From contig NZ_CP042913.1 in assembly GCF_008065115.1 (NCBI RefSeq), forward strand, positions 2,764,338-2,828,337: a stretch of 64,000 bases of DNA. The letters run 5' to 3'. The notes beneath the pieces are model-generated. The model was given only the letters and a program-made list of their open reading frames with translations. It was not told where the DNA came from and made no database searches. Source of the DNA: Bythopirellula goksoeyrii (GTDB lineage Bacteria > Planctomycetota > Planctomycetia > Pirellulales > Lacipirellulaceae). A program made the translations under genes and the position numbers. Below are positions 62,682 through 64,000 of the stretch, piece by piece. Position 1 is the first letter of the stretch. Every line of letters begins with the position of its first letter.

Positions 62682-64000
62682 TCAATCTCCACGCAACTTC
62701 AAGTTGGCCTGGGTGAGTTTCTCACGGACCTCATTGAGGCTCGTAACTCCGAAATTCTTGCATTCTAAGAGATCATCACCCGTGCGACGAACCAGTTCGC
62801 CAATAGTTGAGAGTCCCAATCGCACCATGCACTTGCGGGCACGTACAGAAAGATTCAGGTCGGCAATGGGTCGATCCAGCAGAGCACGTTCGTCGTCGCT
62901 GAGGACTTCGGGATCATACGTTGGCTCCTCTTCTTTCCATGTCGCGGCAAACTGACCAAGTTCGAGTCCCTTGGAAGAAAGCATTTCCCGAATCTCAACA
63001 AGCGAAGTCTCGCCAAAATTCTTACTTGCCAACAGTTCTTGCTCGGAAGTCTCGCACAGATCGCCGAGGGTCATAATCCCCATTTTCTGCAAGCAATTGC
63101 GACTTCGGACCGACAGTTCAAAGTCGCTCACCGGCACGCTCAACATCTGAGCCATGCGATCTTGTCGACGCCGCGCTTCCTCATCGTAATACATATCGCG
63201 CGAAGCATCGGCATCCTTGAAGTAGAGTCGGGCGCGAGGATGGTCGGGATAAGTATCCAGGATTCGTTGGTAGCACTGCTTGGAGCGTTCAAAGTGCTCG
63301 ATATCTTCGTAGAGCAATCCGAGATTTAGCAACGTACCGACATGCGTGGGAAACTGGGCGGCTGCCCGTTCGTAAAGTTGACGAGCGTAGTCATCATTGC
63401 CATGACGATCATTCTCCATCGCCAAGCCAAAGAGTGCTCCCGAATGGGTGTTGTCGGATTCGACAGCTCTCTCTAAGAGGGCCACTACTTCCTCGGGGTT
63501 TCCACCCGTTGCAGAGACTGTCGCAGAACGTTGGTAAAGATAATCGGCCGTTTGCTCGATTGCTCCCGAAAGATTGTCAAGTATCAACATGGCATCTTGG
63601 GGCTTACCGCAATAGCGAAGTGCCTCACTCTTGGCCAGGGCAACATCGTCGCGATTATAGCCAGCTCGTTCGGAAGACTCGAAAGCAGTGAAGGCTTCTT
63701 CATATTTGTCGAGTGCCATCAATGCTTTGCCAAGATAGAAGTGCGTCAGCGCGCCCCCATCGGCACTCCGCAGAGTCCCAACTGCGTCGGAGTAGCGACC
63801 AAGCAGGTATTGGCAAACTCCCAGACGCACCGAAGCGGCTGGAGTGCGAGTTTCCTGCTGTTGCATTTCTCCTACTGCGTCCCGCAACAGACGGAAGTTA
63901 TTGTAATCCGATGAGATCGCTTTCACGATCTGTTTGATTTCATTGGGTCCAAAGGTGCTGTTCGAGAGAACAATTTGTTTGAGATCGATATCGAGGACTT
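62682..64000 (-). CDS. TPR protein with two RNA-polymerase alpha-CTD-like domains, 5' partial
   Basis: The frame is open to the right edge, so the start is outside the window. The visible 439 residues begin with TPR repeats ([20 protein letters not shown], then several others to about residue 270). Two helix-hairpin-helix domains like the C-terminal domain of RNA polymerase alpha follow ([20 protein letters not shown] and [20 protein letters not shown], each ending in LL-KNFG-TSL-E-RE-L). The domains could bind DNA or RNA polymerase. The frame stops inside the 5' end of the tgt ORF. I remember this fusion in planctomycetes; its role is unknown. Confidence 0.9.
   Translation of the reverse strand, partial: VLDIDLKQIVLSNSTFGPNEIKQIVKAISSDYNNFRLLRDAVGEMQQQETRTPAASVRLGVCQYLLGRYSDAVGTLRSADGGALTHFYLGKALMALDKYEEAFTAFESSERAGYNRDDVALAKSEALRYCGKPQDAMLILDNLSGAIEQTADYLYQRSATVSATGGNPEEVVALLERAVESDNTHSGALFGLAMENDRHGNDDYARQLYERAAAQFPTHVGTLLNLGLLYEDIEHFERSKQCYQRILDTYPDHPRARLYFKDADASRDMYYDEEARRRQDRMAQMLSVPVSDFELSVRSRNCLQKMGIMTLGDLCETSEQELLASKNFGETSLVEIREMLSSKGLELGQFAATWKEEEPTYDPEVLSDDERALLDRPIADLNLSVRARKCMVRLGLSTIGELVRRTGDDLLECKNFGVTSLNEVREKLTQANLKLRGD

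Overview
The window looks like a chromosomal segment of a planctomycete (Planctomycetota, probably Pirellulales). This is inferred from gene content: an FHA/GAF histidine kinase, a Hanks-type kinase with a C-terminal membrane anchor, a DUF1571-like protein, a fused SecDF, a PEP-CTERM protein, a TPR protein carrying RNA-polymerase alpha-CTD-like domains, and a small protein beginning MNVGPMGG that I remember as widespread in this phylum. The lpxC-lpxA pair and an OmpH/Skp-like chaperone indicate an LPS-bearing outer membrane. I saw no rRNA, tRNA or CRISPR array.

Layout. 1-12.3 kb is mostly housekeeping: the 3' part of an AspT/YidE-type transporter, glgX, purM, a DsbD-type reductase, an HD phosphohydrolase, a zinc-ribbon membrane protein, a double-ACT protein, a YbgC-like thioesterase, a DJ-1/PfpI protein, and a class I glutamine-amidotransferase-like protein whose nucleophile cysteine is replaced by glycine. 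12.8-16.3 kb has a CPBP protease, an OleA-like thiolase standing alone, and a Ser/Thr kinase. 16.7-23.6 kb is the most interesting block: a minus-strand run of fabF, acp, a CrtISO/CrtI-like FAD enzyme, two small unknown genes, a second CrtI-like FAD enzyme, fabZ and fabI. This is a self-contained type II fatty-acid set with two phytoene-desaturase-like oxidoreductases, and it resembles in composition the clusters proposed for ladderane or other polyene-derived lipids.

23.7-30.3 kb holds an orphan solute-binding lipoprotein, a xylulokinase-like kinase, a DUF1571-like protein, an MBL hydrolase and the FHA-GAF histidine kinase. 30.9-34.5 kb is an envelope operon (ompH, lpxC, lpxA, Gfo/Idh oxidoreductase). 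34.5-40.9 kb runs on the minus strand: xseA, xseB, ispA, dxs (isoprenoid precursors), nadK and an exported protein.

41-46 kb is the accessory region. It has a MITE-like hairpin, a 5'-truncated lamin-tail/PEP-CTERM gene, a REP-associated tyrosine transposase (RAYT) bounded by inverted copies of one short repeat, a 292-bp tandem repeat carrying the 3' end of a second RAYT copy, a CPBP protease, a 130-bp element with the same terminal repeats, and about 1 kb with no convincing gene.

46-64 kb returns to core functions: an AsmA-like giant protein, tilS, rny and ymdB, DUF2752, a lipoprotein, an alpha/beta-hydrolase fold protein lacking its serine, a 133-bp MITE with perfect 15-bp ends, a LysM protein, and the secDF-yajC-tgt group preceded by the TPR/alpha-CTD protein, which runs off the right edge. 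All start choices, families and functions are read from sequence and memory; no search was run.
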